Shown one piece after another: positions 1-8,192 of a DNA stretch of 64,000 nt. The notes under the pieces were generated by a model. It made no database searches and had not been told where the DNA came from. It saw only the letters and a list, made by a program, of their open reading frames with translations. The stretch is from contig NZ_VIWV01000001.1 in NCBI RefSeq assembly GCF_007829875.1, forward strand, positions 2,698,501 through 2,762,500, in the 5' to 3' direction. The stretch comes from Streptomyces capillispiralis. Its GTDB lineage: Bacteria > Actinomycetota > Actinomycetes > Streptomycetales > Streptomycetaceae. Position numbers and translations under genes: made by a program. Within the stretch, counting starts at the first letter, position 1. The number at the start of each line of letters is the position of its first letter.

Positions 1-755
1 CGGACGCTGTTCTCCAGGGCGGCCATCAGGTCCAGGACCTTGCCGCCGCGTTCCGGCGCGGGGGCCTCCGGCGGGGCCTCGCCGGCCGCCTTGGCGGCGA
101 TGACCTCCTCCACGGCCTCGCGGTACTCGTCGTGCAGGTCCTCCAGGTCGACCTCGCCGAGGGTGTCCATCAGGGCGTCCGCGAGATCGAGCTCCTTGTC
201 CCGGACGGTGACGCCGGTGTCGGGCGCGACGCCCTCCGGGGCGCGGACCTCGTCCGGCCAGAGCAGGCCGTGCATGGCGATCGCGTCCCCGACCACCCGG
301 AGCATGCCGAGCCGCTCCCGGCCGCGCAGCGCGAACTTCGCGATGGCCACCTTGTTGCTCCGCTTGAGCGCCTCGCGCAGCAGCGTGTACGGCTTGGCGG
401 CCGGCGCCCCGCCCGCCGCCAGGTAGTACGCCGCGTCCATCTGGAGCGGGTCGATCCGGTCGCCGGGGACGAAGGCGACGATCTCGATCGTCCGGGCGGT
501 GGGGATCGGCAGCCGGGACAGGTCCTCGTCGGTGATCGGGATGATCGTGCCGTCCGCGTCCTCGTACCCCTTGCCGATCTCCTGTCCGGTGACCTCGCGG
601 TCCTCCAGCTCGCAGAACTTGCGGTAGCGGATCCGGCCGCCGTCCTCCGTGTGGATCTGGCGGAACGAGATCGAGTGGCTCTCGGTGGCGTTCACCAGCT
701 TGATCGGGATGCTGACCAGGCCGAACGAGATCGCGCCGTTCCAAATGGATCTCAC
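1..755 (-). CDS. ku: Non-homologous end-joining protein Ku (3' end beyond window)
   Basis: Bacterial Ku forms a homodimeric ring on broken DNA ends and recruits LigD for end joining. Reading the minus strand from the GTG at 755 gives an uninterrupted 251 residues that run off the left edge, beginning VRSIWNGAISFGLVSIPIKL, the typical Ku amino terminus, followed by a beta-barrel core (CELEDREV, FVPGDRIDPL, YYLAAGG). The frame is open over the whole stretch. The gene is divergent from the LigD polymerase gene with only 73 bp between starts, so both probably share a promoter region. Family members are about 300-370 residues, so the missing part is the C-terminal tail. Confidence 0.93.
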   Translation of the reverse strand, partial: MRSIWNGAISFGLVSIPIKLVNATESHSISFRQIHTEDGGRIRYRKFCELEDREVTGQEIGKGYEDADGTIIPITDEDLSRLPIPTARTIEIVAFVPGDRIDPLQMDAAYYLAAGGAPAAKPYTLLREALKRSNKVAIAKFALRGRERLGMLRVVGDAIAMHGLLWPDEVRAPEGVAPDTGVTVRDKELDLADALMDTLGEVDLEDLHDEYREAVEEVIAAKAAGEAPPEAPAPERGGKVLDLMAALENSV

Positions 756-828
756 GTGCAGCACCTTTCCGGTCGTCTGCCGATCACTGTCGGGGTGTTC
801 GTCCCGCTTTGCGTGGGATTCTCATCGT

Positions 829-1710
829 ATGGCGCCTATCACTGAGGTGGAGGGGCGACGGCTCGCGCTCAGCAATCTGGAGAAGGTGCTGTATCCCGCC
901 ACCGGGTTCACCAAGGCGGAGGTCCTGCACTACTACGCGACCGTCGCCGATGTGCTGCTGCCCCATCTGCGGGAGCGGCCGGTGTCCTTCCTGCGGTACC
1001 CCGACGGGCCGGACGGCCAGGTGTTCTTCACCAAGAACGTGCCGCCGGGCACGCCCGACTGGGTCACCACGTCCGAGGTGCCGAGGACCGAGGGACCGGC
1101 CCGGATGGTGCTGGTGCAGGATCTGCCGAGCCTGATGTGGGCGGCGAACCTCGTCACCGAGTTCCACACCCACCAGTGGCTCGTCGGGACGCCGGGGCAG
1201 GCCGACCGGATCGTGTTCGACCTGGACCCCGGGGCGCCGGCGACGATCGTGGAGTGCTGCGAGGTGGCGCTGTGGCTGCGGGACCGGCTGGCGGCGGACG
1301 GGATCGAGGCGTACGCCAAGACGTCCGGGTCGAAGGGGCTGCACCTGCTCGCGGCGGTGCGGGGCGCTTCCTCCGATCGGGTGTCGGAGTACGCCAAGGG
1401 GCTCGCCGTCGAGGCGGAGAAGGCCATGCCGGCGCTGGTGCTGCACCGGATGACCCGGAGCCTGCGGCCGGGGAAGGTCTTCGTCGACTGGAGCCAGAAC
1501 GCGGCCCGCAAGACCACGGCCACCCCGTACACGCTGCGGGCCCGCGCCGAGCCGCTGGTGTCGGCGCCGGTGACCTGGGACGAGGTCGAGGAGTGCCGGG
1601 CCCCGGACCGTCTGGCCCTGCTGGCGCCGGACATCGCCCCGCGGGTGCGGGACTACGGCGATCTGCTGGCCCCGCTGCTGGATCCGGGGCGCGCCGGGCC
1701 GCTGCCGTGA
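829..1710 (+). CDS. ligD: LigD polymerase domain protein (NHEJ primase-polymerase)
   Basis: A stand-alone LigD-type polymerase of 293 residues that should fill gaps during Ku-dependent end joining. Visible family features are the FDLDPG metal-binding motif (D131 and D133), SGSKGLHL at 166-173, and the third acidic position in VFVDWSQN (D220) followed by ARKTTATPYTLRAR. No ligase or phosphoesterase domain follows, so this is the split form common in Streptomyces, where the ligase is encoded elsewhere. The ATG at 829 is preferred because the LigD-Pol homology (EVEGRRLALSNLEKVLYP) begins right after it. The longer reading frame upstream overlaps the divergent Ku gene. It ends 17 bp from the convergent NERD gene. 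Confidence 0.93.
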   Translation: MAPITEVEGRRLALSNLEKVLYPATGFTKAEVLHYYATVADVLLPHLRERPVSFLRYPDGPDGQVFFTKNVPPGTPDWVTTSEVPRTEGPARMVLVQDLPSLMWAANLVTEFHTHQWLVGTPGQADRIVFDLDPGAPATIVECCEVALWLRDRLAADGIEAYAKTSGSKGLHLLAAVRGASSDRVSEYAKGLAVEAEKAMPALVLHRMTRSLRPGKVFVDWSQNAARKTTATPYTLRARAEPLVSAPVTWDEVEECRAPDRLALLAPDIAPRVRDYGDLLAPLLDPGRAGPLP

Positions 1711-1727
1711 GCGCCCCGCTCAGCCGG

Positions 1728-2531
1728 TCACAGCCGTGACCAGGTGTTCCGGTCGCGGGCCAGCGCGTGCAGGGCCTCCACGTCGGCCGGTTTGAACACC
1801 CCGCCGGGACGGGTCAGGCTCCCGAGGTCCCGGTCGGTCAGGACGCGCACCTCCCGGGGCGGGGCGGGGAGCGTCACCTCCGAGGCGCCGGCCAGGACGA
1901 GCACCGGGCGGACCTCGGCCGTCAGGGCGTGGGTTGCGCGGTCGGCGTCGGCCCGCACGCGGCGCAGCAGCGGGCGCGGCGCGTGCCGGCCGAGTCCGAC
2001 CTGCGGGTCGGCGACCGTCACCCGCTGCTTGTGGGCGTACAGGGTGTGGACGGCGTACAGGCCGCCGGGGCCGATCAGCAGGTGGTGGATGCGGTCGCCG
2101 CCGGGGAGCGGGACCGAGTGCAGGGCGTGCCAGCCCGCGCCGTCCATGCGGTCCAGGGCCTCGCCCACCGTCCGCTCCGCGGTGAGCGCCCTGCGGCGGG
2201 GGTCGGGGCGCAGCCGGCGGGCCGTGCCGGGGTCACGGTCGAGGGCGATCAGCAGTGCCTCGCCGGGGCGGTTCGGCGCGAGGTCGTCGTCGGGGTGCAG
2301 GGACAGCCGGGCCAGCTCGGCGGGGGTGGGGACCGGGGGCGGGCCGACCGAGACGGGGCCGGTGAGGAAGGGGCCGAGGGCCCGGAGCACCTCCGCCTCG
2401 TGGTCCCCGCCCAGCAGGTTCACCCGGGCCGTCTCACGGTCGTACCAGGCGAGGTTCCTGCCGTCCGGGAGGCAGACGTACAGCCGTTCCCGGCCGTGCC
2501 GCCAGGTCGGTATGACGCGCAGTCCGTCCAT
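1728..2531 (-). CDS. NERD-domain protein
   Basis: 267 residues. The C-terminal half (about 118-215) reads as a nuclease-related domain (NERD): ERTVGEALDRMDGAGWHALHSV, then HHLLIGPGGLYAVHTLYAHKQRVTV, where the conserved Gly-Val/Leu-Tyr-Val strand and following lysine fit the NERD core. The first 115 residues are a poorly conserved, proline-rich module. NERD proteins are suspected nucleic-acid-processing or DNA-binding factors; no function is proven for this group. It lies convergent to ligD and divergent from the phosphatase gene. Its position beside NHEJ genes is suggestive but is not evidence of a repair role. Confidence 0.8.
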   Translation of the reverse strand: MDGLRVIPTWRHGRERLYVCLPDGRNLAWYDRETARVNLLGGDHEAEVLRALGPFLTGPVSVGPPPVPTPAELARLSLHPDDDLAPNRPGEALLIALDRDPGTARRLRPDPRRRALTAERTVGEALDRMDGAGWHALHSVPLPGGDRIHHLLIGPGGLYAVHTLYAHKQRVTVADPQVGLGRHAPRPLLRRVRADADRATHALTAEVRPVLVLAGASEVTLPAPPREVRVLTDRDLGSLTRPGGVFKPADVEALHALARDRNTWSRL

Positions 2532-2631
2532 GCACCATCACCCCACGTCCATGGGAACAGGCGGGGTGCTCCAGGGGCAAGAAGCCGGTTACCTTGGAGA
2601 GGAGTTGGGCGGTGAGGGTGGGGAGGCGCCG

Positions 2632-3138
2632 TTGCGTACCCGCGGGAAACAACCCGACGTACCGGCTCCGGACAGTCCGTGGAACGAGATCGTGCCCGGT
2701 CTGTGGATGGGCGGGCACGAGTTCCGGGGCCTGTCCGGGCAGCTGGAGTCCGTGGTGGTGGACGGGCGGTTCGATCTTGTGCAGACGCTGCTGCGGCTGC
2801 CCGGGCACGGGCCGGACCCCGGGGTCGAGCACCATGTGTGGCCGATACCCGACGGGCCGCTCGACGGGACGCAGCTCGCGGGCGTGATCCGGCTGGCCGA
2901 GGCGGCGTGCGAGGCGCTGGAGGGCGGCCGTACGGTGCTCGTGCGCTGTTACCACGGGTACAACCGCTCGGGTCTGGTGGTCGCGCACGCGCTGATGCGC
3001 CGGGGCGACACCTCGGAGGCGGCGATCCGGCTGATCCGCGCCCGCCGCTCGTCCTGGGCCCTGCACAACACGCTCTTCGTCGACTACCTGCGCGCGGGGC
3101 TCACCACGGCACGGCTGCTGGAGGAGCTGGCGGAGTAG
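2632..3138 (+). CDS. Dual-specificity-type protein phosphatase
   Basis: A 168-residue tyrosine/dual-specificity phosphatase-like protein. The signature C-x5-R loop is CYHGYNRSG at 106-114 (catalytic C106, R112), preceded by VLVR as in the P-loop family. WPIPDGPL at 70-77 probably supplies the general acid loop. A TTG at 2632 is chosen because GGGAGG sits 5-6 bases upstream and the conserved part starts shortly after. An in-frame ATG at 2551 would add 27 Gly/Glu-rich residues and cannot be excluded. The substrate is unknown. Homologues are common next to the NERD gene in Streptomyces as I recall. Confidence 0.78.
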   Translation: MRTRGKQPDVPAPDSPWNEIVPGLWMGGHEFRGLSGQLESVVVDGRFDLVQTLLRLPGHGPDPGVEHHVWPIPDGPLDGTQLAGVIRLAEAACEALEGGRTVLVRCYHGYNRSGLVVAHALMRRGDTSEAAIRLIRARRSSWALHNTLFVDYLRAGLTTARLLEELAE

Positions 3139-3277
3139 CCGGGGGCCCGCCCCATGCCCCGGAGGGCGCAGTGCCGTCCCCGATGGCGCAGCAGGGCGGG
3201 CGGGTGCCGGGGGGCGCTCCTAGTGTGGCGGACAAGTCACCTTCGACCTGTTTTCTCCCCTCCATGGAGGTACTGCC

Positions 3278-4108
3278 ATGTCCCCGCGTCCCCCGCTCAT
3301 CCGCCGTCTGCCCATAGCGCTCGCCGCCGGTGCCCTCGTGATCACGGCCGCCACCGCCCCCGCCCTCGCCGCCGACGACCCCAACCAGGGCGACCAGGGC
3401 GGCTGGAGTCAGCAGGGGGGCAACCAGCAGGGCGGGAACCAGCAACAGGGGGGCAACCAGCAAGGCGGCAAGCAGCAGCAAGGGGGGAATCAGCAGGGCG
3501 GGAATCAGCAGCAAGGGGGGAATCAGCAAGGCGGAAACCAGCAGGGTGGTCACGGCCACGACAACGGAGGCAACAACCAGCAGGGCAACAACCAGCAGGG
3601 CGGAAATCAGCAAGGCAACAACCAGCAAGGCAACAACCAGCAGGGCGGGAATCAGCAGGGGGGCAACCAGCAAGGCGGCGGCAACCAGCAGGGCGGCAAC
3701 GGCGGCCACGACAACGGCGACCCGAACCAGGGCAACAACCAGGGCGGCGGTCAGGGCAACAACCAAGGCGGCGGCCAGCAAGGAAACAACCAAGGCAACA
3801 ACGGCGACCACCAGGTCACCGGTGGCAACGGCGACGAGCACCACCAGCCCACCGGCGGCAACGGTGACGACCAGGGCGAGTACAAGGGTGTCGTCACGAC
3901 GCACTCGCTGGCCCTGCGCAGCGCCCCCAACCGGGGTTCGCAGATCATCCGGCACGTCCACAAGGGCGACATCGTCTCGATCTTCTGCAAGGTCCCGGGC
4001 GAGAAGGTGGACGGCAACCCCCTCTGGTACCTCCTCACGGACGGCACCTGGGCCTGGGGGCCGGCCCGTCACATCGACAACATCGGTCCCGCGCCACGCT
4101 GGTGCTGA
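3278..4108 (+). CDS. Secreted SH3-domain protein with Gln/Asn/Gly repeats
   Basis: 276 residues. Residues 1-31 form a Sec signal peptide (RRLP, then an Ala/Leu core, cleavage likely at ALAA before DDP). Residues about 36-195 are a low-complexity tract built from NQQGG, NQQQGG and NNQQG units with occasional GGHDNG. Residues about 203-272 form a bacterial SH3-like domain (SLALRSAPNRGSQIIRHVHKG, then WYLLTDGTWAWGPARHI), the type that binds peptidoglycan. A good ribosome site (TGGAGGT) precedes the ATG. The protein should be exported and attached to the wall through the SH3 domain. It lies 43 bp upstream of the SEDS/PBP pair and may be cotranscribed with it. Confidence 0.85.
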   Translation: MSPRPPLIRRLPIALAAGALVITAATAPALAADDPNQGDQGGWSQQGGNQQGGNQQQGGNQQGGKQQQGGNQQGGNQQQGGNQQGGNQQGGHGHDNGGNNQQGNNQQGGNQQGNNQQGNNQQGGNQQGGNQQGGGNQQGGNGGHDNGDPNQGNNQGGGQGNNQGGGQQGNNQGNNGDHQVTGGNGDEHHQPTGGNGDDQGEYKGVVTTHSLALRSAPNRGSQIIRHVHKGDIVSIFCKVPGEKVDGNPLWYLLTDGTWAWGPARHIDNIGPAPRWC

Positions 4109-4151
4109 GCGACGAAGCCCGCAAGGCGCCCGGTATGGGTAAGTTCCGGAC

Positions 4152-5516
4152 ATGAGCAAGGCCGGCATCACCCTGGAAACGGTGGATCCGCCCGCGGCGC
4201 CCACCGTCCGCCTCCCCCGGCGCCGCGGCATCGAACTCGCCCTGATCGTCCTGGCCGTGCTGCTGTCGGTGTACGGATACTGCGCCGTCGGCCTCGCCAG
4301 GAACGGCACCGTCCCGCCCGGCGCCGCCGGTTACGGCGCCGGGCTCGGCGTGCTCGCGCTGGTCGCGCATCTGGCGGTGCGCTGGCGCGCCCCGCACGCC
4401 GACCCGCTCCCACTGCCCATCGGGGTCCTGCTCAACGGCCTCGGCCTGGTGCTGATCTACCGGCTCGACCTGGAGGCGCCGGGCGATCCGGCCGCCCCGA
4501 CCCAACTGGTGTGGTCGACACTGGGCGTGGCGCTGTTCACCGTGGTGGTCCTGGTGCTGCGCGACCACCGGGTGCTCCAGCGCTACACCTACCTCTGCGT
4601 CACCGTCGCGCTCGTCCTGCTGACGGTCCCGATCCTCTTCCCGGCGGTGAACGGCGCCCGGATCTGGATCCGGGTCGCCGGATTCTCCATCCAGCCCGGC
4701 GAGTTCGCGAAGGTGCTGCTGGCGGTGTTCTTCGCCGCGTACCTCGCCGCGAACCGGGGCGCCCTCACCTACGCGGGCCGCAGGGTCTGGTGCCTGCAAC
4801 TGCCCACCGGGCGGGTGCTCGGGCCGATCGTCGCGGTCTGGCTGGTCAGTGTGGGCGTGCTGGTGCTGGAGCGGGACCTCGGCACCTCGCTGCTGTTCTT
4901 CGGCCTGTTCGTGGTCCTGCTGTACGTCGCCACCGGCCGCACCGGATGGATCGCCGTCGGCCTGCTGCTGGCCTCGCTGGGGGCGGCGGCCGTGGGCCGG
5001 CTGGAACCGCACGTGCACGGCAGGATCGAGACCTGGCTGCACCCCTTCGCCTCCATCGAGGCGGGCGAGGGCCCGAACCAGCTCGCCCAGTCCCTGTTCG
5101 CCTTCGCGGAGGGCGGGATCCTCGGCACCGGGCTCGGGCTCGGGCACTCCGTGCTCATCGGCTTCGCGGTCAAGTCCGACTTCATCCTGGCGACGGCCGG
5201 GGAGGAGCTGGGCCTGGCCGGACTGTCCGCGATCTTCCTGCTCTACGGGCTGCTGGTGGAGCGCGGCTACCGGGCGGGGCTCGCCCTGCGCGACCCGTTC
5301 GGGCGGCTGCTCGCCGTGGGCCTCGCCTCCATCGTGGCGCTCCAGGTGTTCGTGATCGCGGGCGGGGTGACCGGGCTGATCCCGCTGACCGGGATGGCGA
5401 TGCCGTTCCTGGCGCAGGGCGGCTCGTCGGTGGTGACCAACTGGACGATCGTGGCCCTGCTGGTGCGGCTGAGCGACCGCGCCCGGCGGCAGGGCGGCGG
5501 AGGTGACATCCGGTGA
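4152..5516 (+). CDS. FtsW/RodA/SpoVE (SEDS) family glycosyltransferase
   Basis: 454 residues with about ten hydrophobic membrane segments. The SEDS family polymerises lipid II into glycan strands together with a class B PBP. Family signatures are GARIWIRVAGFSIQPGEFAK (near 170-190), GPNQLAQSLFAFAEGG, FAVKSDFILATAGEELGLAG and the C-terminal TGLIPLTGMAMPFLAQGGSS. The stop codon overlaps the GTG of the next gene (GTGA at 5513-5516), so the PBP is translationally coupled. It is one of several SEDS paralogues normally present in Streptomyces; whether it acts in sporulation or growth cannot be read from sequence. Confidence 0.92.
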   Translation: MSKAGITLETVDPPAAPTVRLPRRRGIELALIVLAVLLSVYGYCAVGLARNGTVPPGAAGYGAGLGVLALVAHLAVRWRAPHADPLPLPIGVLLNGLGLVLIYRLDLEAPGDPAAPTQLVWSTLGVALFTVVVLVLRDHRVLQRYTYLCVTVALVLLTVPILFPAVNGARIWIRVAGFSIQPGEFAKVLLAVFFAAYLAANRGALTYAGRRVWCLQLPTGRVLGPIVAVWLVSVGVLVLERDLGTSLLFFGLFVVLLYVATGRTGWIAVGLLLASLGAAAVGRLEPHVHGRIETWLHPFASIEAGEGPNQLAQSLFAFAEGGILGTGLGLGHSVLIGFAVKSDFILATAGEELGLAGLSAIFLLYGLLVERGYRAGLALRDPFGRLLAVGLASIVALQVFVIAGGVTGLIPLTGMAMPFLAQGGSSVVTNWTIVALLVRLSDRARRQGGGGDIR

Positions 5517-6967
5517 CCCGCCACATCCGGCACGCCGCCCTGTTCTGCGTCCTGCTGCTGGCCGCGCTGCTGGTGAACGCGGCCCGCGTCCAGGTGCTGC
5601 GGGCCGACGCCTACGGCGCCGACCCGGCCAACCGCCGCGACACCATCACCCGCTACCAGCAGCCGCGCGGCGACATCCTGGTCGCGGGCCGGCCGGTGAC
5701 CGGCTCACGGGACACCGGGGAGCACCTGCGCTACGAACGGACGTACCGGGACGGGCCGTTGTACGCGCCGGTGACCGGTTTCGCCTCGCAGGAGTACGGC
5801 ACGACCCTGCTGGAGCACACGGAGGACGGGCTGCTGTCCGGCGCCGACCCGGTGCTCGCGCCGCTGCCGCTGTGGAACGAGTTCACCCGCTCCCGCAACG
5901 CGGGCGGCAAGGTGATGACGACGATCGACCCGGCGGCGCAGCGCGCGGCGTACGAGGGGCTGCGCTCGCGCAAGGGCGCGGTGGCGGCGGTGGAGCCGTC
6001 GACCGGCCGCGTCCTGGCGCTGGTGTCGGTCCCGTCGTACGACCCCGGACTGCTGTCGGGGAACGGGCGGACGGCGCGGGAGGCCTGGGCCCGGCTGAAC
6101 GCCGATCCGGACCGGCCGATGCTGAACCGGGCGGTGCAGCGGACGTATCCGCCGGGGTCGACGTTCAAGGTGGTCACCGCGGCGGCGGCGCTGGACGCGG
6201 GGGTGGTGGACGACCTCGACGAGCCGACCGACTCTCCCGACCCGTACACCCTGCCGGGGACGACGACCCGGCTGACCAACGGAGCGCGGGGCTGCGCGGA
6301 CGCCTCGCTGCGGGAGGCGTTCGTCCAGTCCTGCAACACGGTGTTCGCCAAGCTGGGCGTGACCACGGGCGTGGCGAGGATGCGGGCCATGGCGCACGGC
6401 TTCGGGTTCAACGACGGGGATCTGCGGATCCCGTTCCGGGTGGCGCGCAGCACGTTCGACACCACGGTGGACCGGTCGCAGCTGGCGCTGTCGTCGATCG
6501 GGCAGTACAACACCCGCGCCACGCCGCTGCAGATGGCGATGGTCGCCGCGGCGGTCGCGAGCGGCGGGCAGGTGCGGGAGCCGTATCTGGTGGAGCGGAC
6601 CACGCGGGCGGGCGGCGGCACGGTGTCCGCGGCGGGTGCCCGGCCGGTGCGGCGGGCCATGCATCCGGCGACGGCGATGAGGATGCGGGAACTGATGCGG
6701 GGCGTGGTGGAGGACGGCACCGGCAAGAAGGCCGCGATCCCCGGCACCGTGGTCGGCGGCAAGACCGGCACCGCCCAGCACGGCCTGGGCAACTCGGGGA
6801 CGCCCTACGCCTGGTTCATCTCCTGGGCGCAGCGCGAGGAGGACATGGAACCGAGGGTGGCGGTGGCGGTGGTGGTCGAGGACGCGGCGAACCGGCGGGA
6901 GATCAGCGGCGGCGGGACGGCGGCGCCGATCGCGCGGGCGGTGATGGAAGCGGTACTGAAGCCGTAG
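5513..6967 (+). CDS. Class B penicillin-binding protein (transpeptidase)
   Basis: 484 residues with an N-terminal signal anchor (about 9-25). It is a PBP2-like dimerisation module followed by a serine transpeptidase. All three active-site motifs are present: STFK at 216-219, SCN at 273-275 and KTG at 417-419. It crosslinks peptidoglycan, presumably as the partner of the SEDS protein encoded immediately upstream, with which it overlaps by 4 bp. The N-terminal region is short compared with PBP2/FtsI (transpeptidase starts near residue 150), which is usual for the actinobacterial PbpA-like group. No downstream gene follows closely. Confidence 0.93.
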   Translation: MTRHIRHAALFCVLLLAALLVNAARVQVLRADAYGADPANRRDTITRYQQPRGDILVAGRPVTGSRDTGEHLRYERTYRDGPLYAPVTGFASQEYGTTLLEHTEDGLLSGADPVLAPLPLWNEFTRSRNAGGKVMTTIDPAAQRAAYEGLRSRKGAVAAVEPSTGRVLALVSVPSYDPGLLSGNGRTAREAWARLNADPDRPMLNRAVQRTYPPGSTFKVVTAAAALDAGVVDDLDEPTDSPDPYTLPGTTTRLTNGARGCADASLREAFVQSCNTVFAKLGVTTGVARMRAMAHGFGFNDGDLRIPFRVARSTFDTTVDRSQLALSSIGQYNTRATPLQMAMVAAAVASGGQVREPYLVERTTRAGGGTVSAAGARPVRRAMHPATAMRMRELMRGVVEDGTGKKAAIPGTVVGGKTGTAQHGLGNSGTPYAWFISWAQREEDMEPRVAVAVVVEDAANRREISGGGTAAPIARAVMEAVLKP

Positions 6968-6974
6968 GCGTCGG

Positions 6975-7054
6975 GCACCACTCGCCGACGCCCTGGCGGC
7001 GTTCAGGCACCGGGCCGCCACCGCCGGATACCGGCGCGGCACGGCGAGTGGTGC
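6975..7054. repeat. Perfect 13-bp inverted repeat after the PBP gene
   Basis: GCACCACTCGCCG at 6975-6987 is perfectly repeated in inverted orientation as CGGCGAGTGGTGC at 7042-7054, with a 54-base GC-rich centre that itself can pair (GGCGGC/GCCGCC). It starts 8 bp after the PBP stop and could be a long-armed transcription terminator, although no T tract follows. The rest of the 252-bp gap to the next gene shows no other coding signal. Confidence 0.55.
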
Positions 7055-7219
7055 TCGGCTGCCCGGTCCGGCGGCGGACGTGCGCGCCGTTCGACGCCCG
7101 CGCCCGGTGGACCGGTCGTCGACAACTCGTGCGCGGGGGATTGACGGCCTTGCTGACAGGCAGTCTCATAAGTGGGGTGAACCACCGGTGACCCGAGACG
7201 CCCCTGAGGTGGAACCGCC

Positions 7220-8158
7220 ATGACGACCCTGTCGGAAGCCGACGCCCTCGCCGGCCTGCGTGACGCGCTCGGCCTGCTCAAGGACCGGGAGCAGGTGGCC
7301 CAGCGGCTGCTCGACTCGTCCGCGAAGCACTCCTTCGACCCGGACGAGGAGCTGGACTGGGACGCGCCCTTCGAGGAGGGCAAGTGGTTCTGGCCGCCGG
7401 AACTGGTGTCGCTGTACGGCACGCCGATGTGGAAGCGGATGAGCGAGGAGCAGCGCATCCTGCTCTCGCGGCACGAGGCCGCCGCGCTCGCCTCGCTCGG
7501 CATCTGGTTCGAGCTGATCCTGATGCAGCTCCTGGTGCGGCACATCTACGACAAGGCCGCCACGAGCGCGCACGTGCGCTACGCCCTCACCGAGATCGAG
7601 GACGAGTGCCGGCACTCCAAGATGTTCGCCCGGCTGATCACCCGCGGCGGCACCCCGTGGTACCCGGTGAGCCGGGTGCACCAGAACCTCGGCCGGCTGT
7701 TCAAGACGGTCTCCACCACCCCCGGCTCCTTCACCGCGACCCTGCTCGGCGAGGAGGTGCTGGACTGGATGCAGCGCCTGACCTTCCCGGACGAGCGGGT
7801 CCAGCCCCTGATCAGGGGCGTCACGCGGATCCACGTCGTCGAGGAGGCGCGGCACGTGCGGTACGCCCGTGAGGAGCTGCGGCGCCAGATGCTGACCGCG
7901 CCAAAGTGGTCGCGGGAGTTCACCCGGGTCACCTCCGGGGAGTTCGCCCGGGTGTTCTCCGTGGCCTTCGTCAACCCCGAGGTCTACACCAACGTCGGCC
8001 TGGACAAGCGGGCGGCCGTGGCCCAGGTCCGGGCGAGCGGCCACCGCCGGGACGTGATGCAGCAGGGCGCGAAGCGGCTCACGGACTTCCTGGACGACAT
8101 CGGTGTGCTGCGCGGGGTCGGCCGGCGGCTGTGGAGGTCCTCCGGGCTGCTCGCCTAG
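7220..8158 (+). CDS. AurF-like diiron oxygenase
   Basis: 312 residues resembling the AurF p-aminobenzoate N-oxygenase family, a ferritin-like four-helix diiron fold. Likely iron ligands are in two E-x2-H helices, EDECRH (E129, H132) and EEARH (E209, H212), plus glutamates in helices near E98 and E178/E179. AurF relatives oxidise aryl amines, but most Streptomyces homologues outside antibiotic clusters have no known substrate. The start is the ATG at 7220, behind GAGGTGG. A TetR regulator follows after 34 bp in the same direction and may control it. No other biosynthetic genes are nearby, so this looks like an isolated housekeeping or detoxifying oxygenase. Confidence 0.82.
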   Translation: MTTLSEADALAGLRDALGLLKDREQVAQRLLDSSAKHSFDPDEELDWDAPFEEGKWFWPPELVSLYGTPMWKRMSEEQRILLSRHEAAALASLGIWFELILMQLLVRHIYDKAATSAHVRYALTEIEDECRHSKMFARLITRGGTPWYPVSRVHQNLGRLFKTVSTTPGSFTATLLGEEVLDWMQRLTFPDERVQPLIRGVTRIHVVEEARHVRYAREELRRQMLTAPKWSREFTRVTSGEFARVFSVAFVNPEVYTNVGLDKRAAVAQVRASGHRRDVMQQGAKRLTDFLDDIGVLRGVGRRLWRSSGLLA

Positions 8159-8192
8159 GCGGCCGCCGAAGGCGGGCGGTTACGCTGCGGGC

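Noticed and set aside
3101..4309. 402-codon minus-strand frame opposite the Q/N-rich protein
   Set aside because: Low-complexity leucine/valine/alanine product is the mirror of the NQQGG codons; plus-strand product has a signal peptide and SH3 domain.
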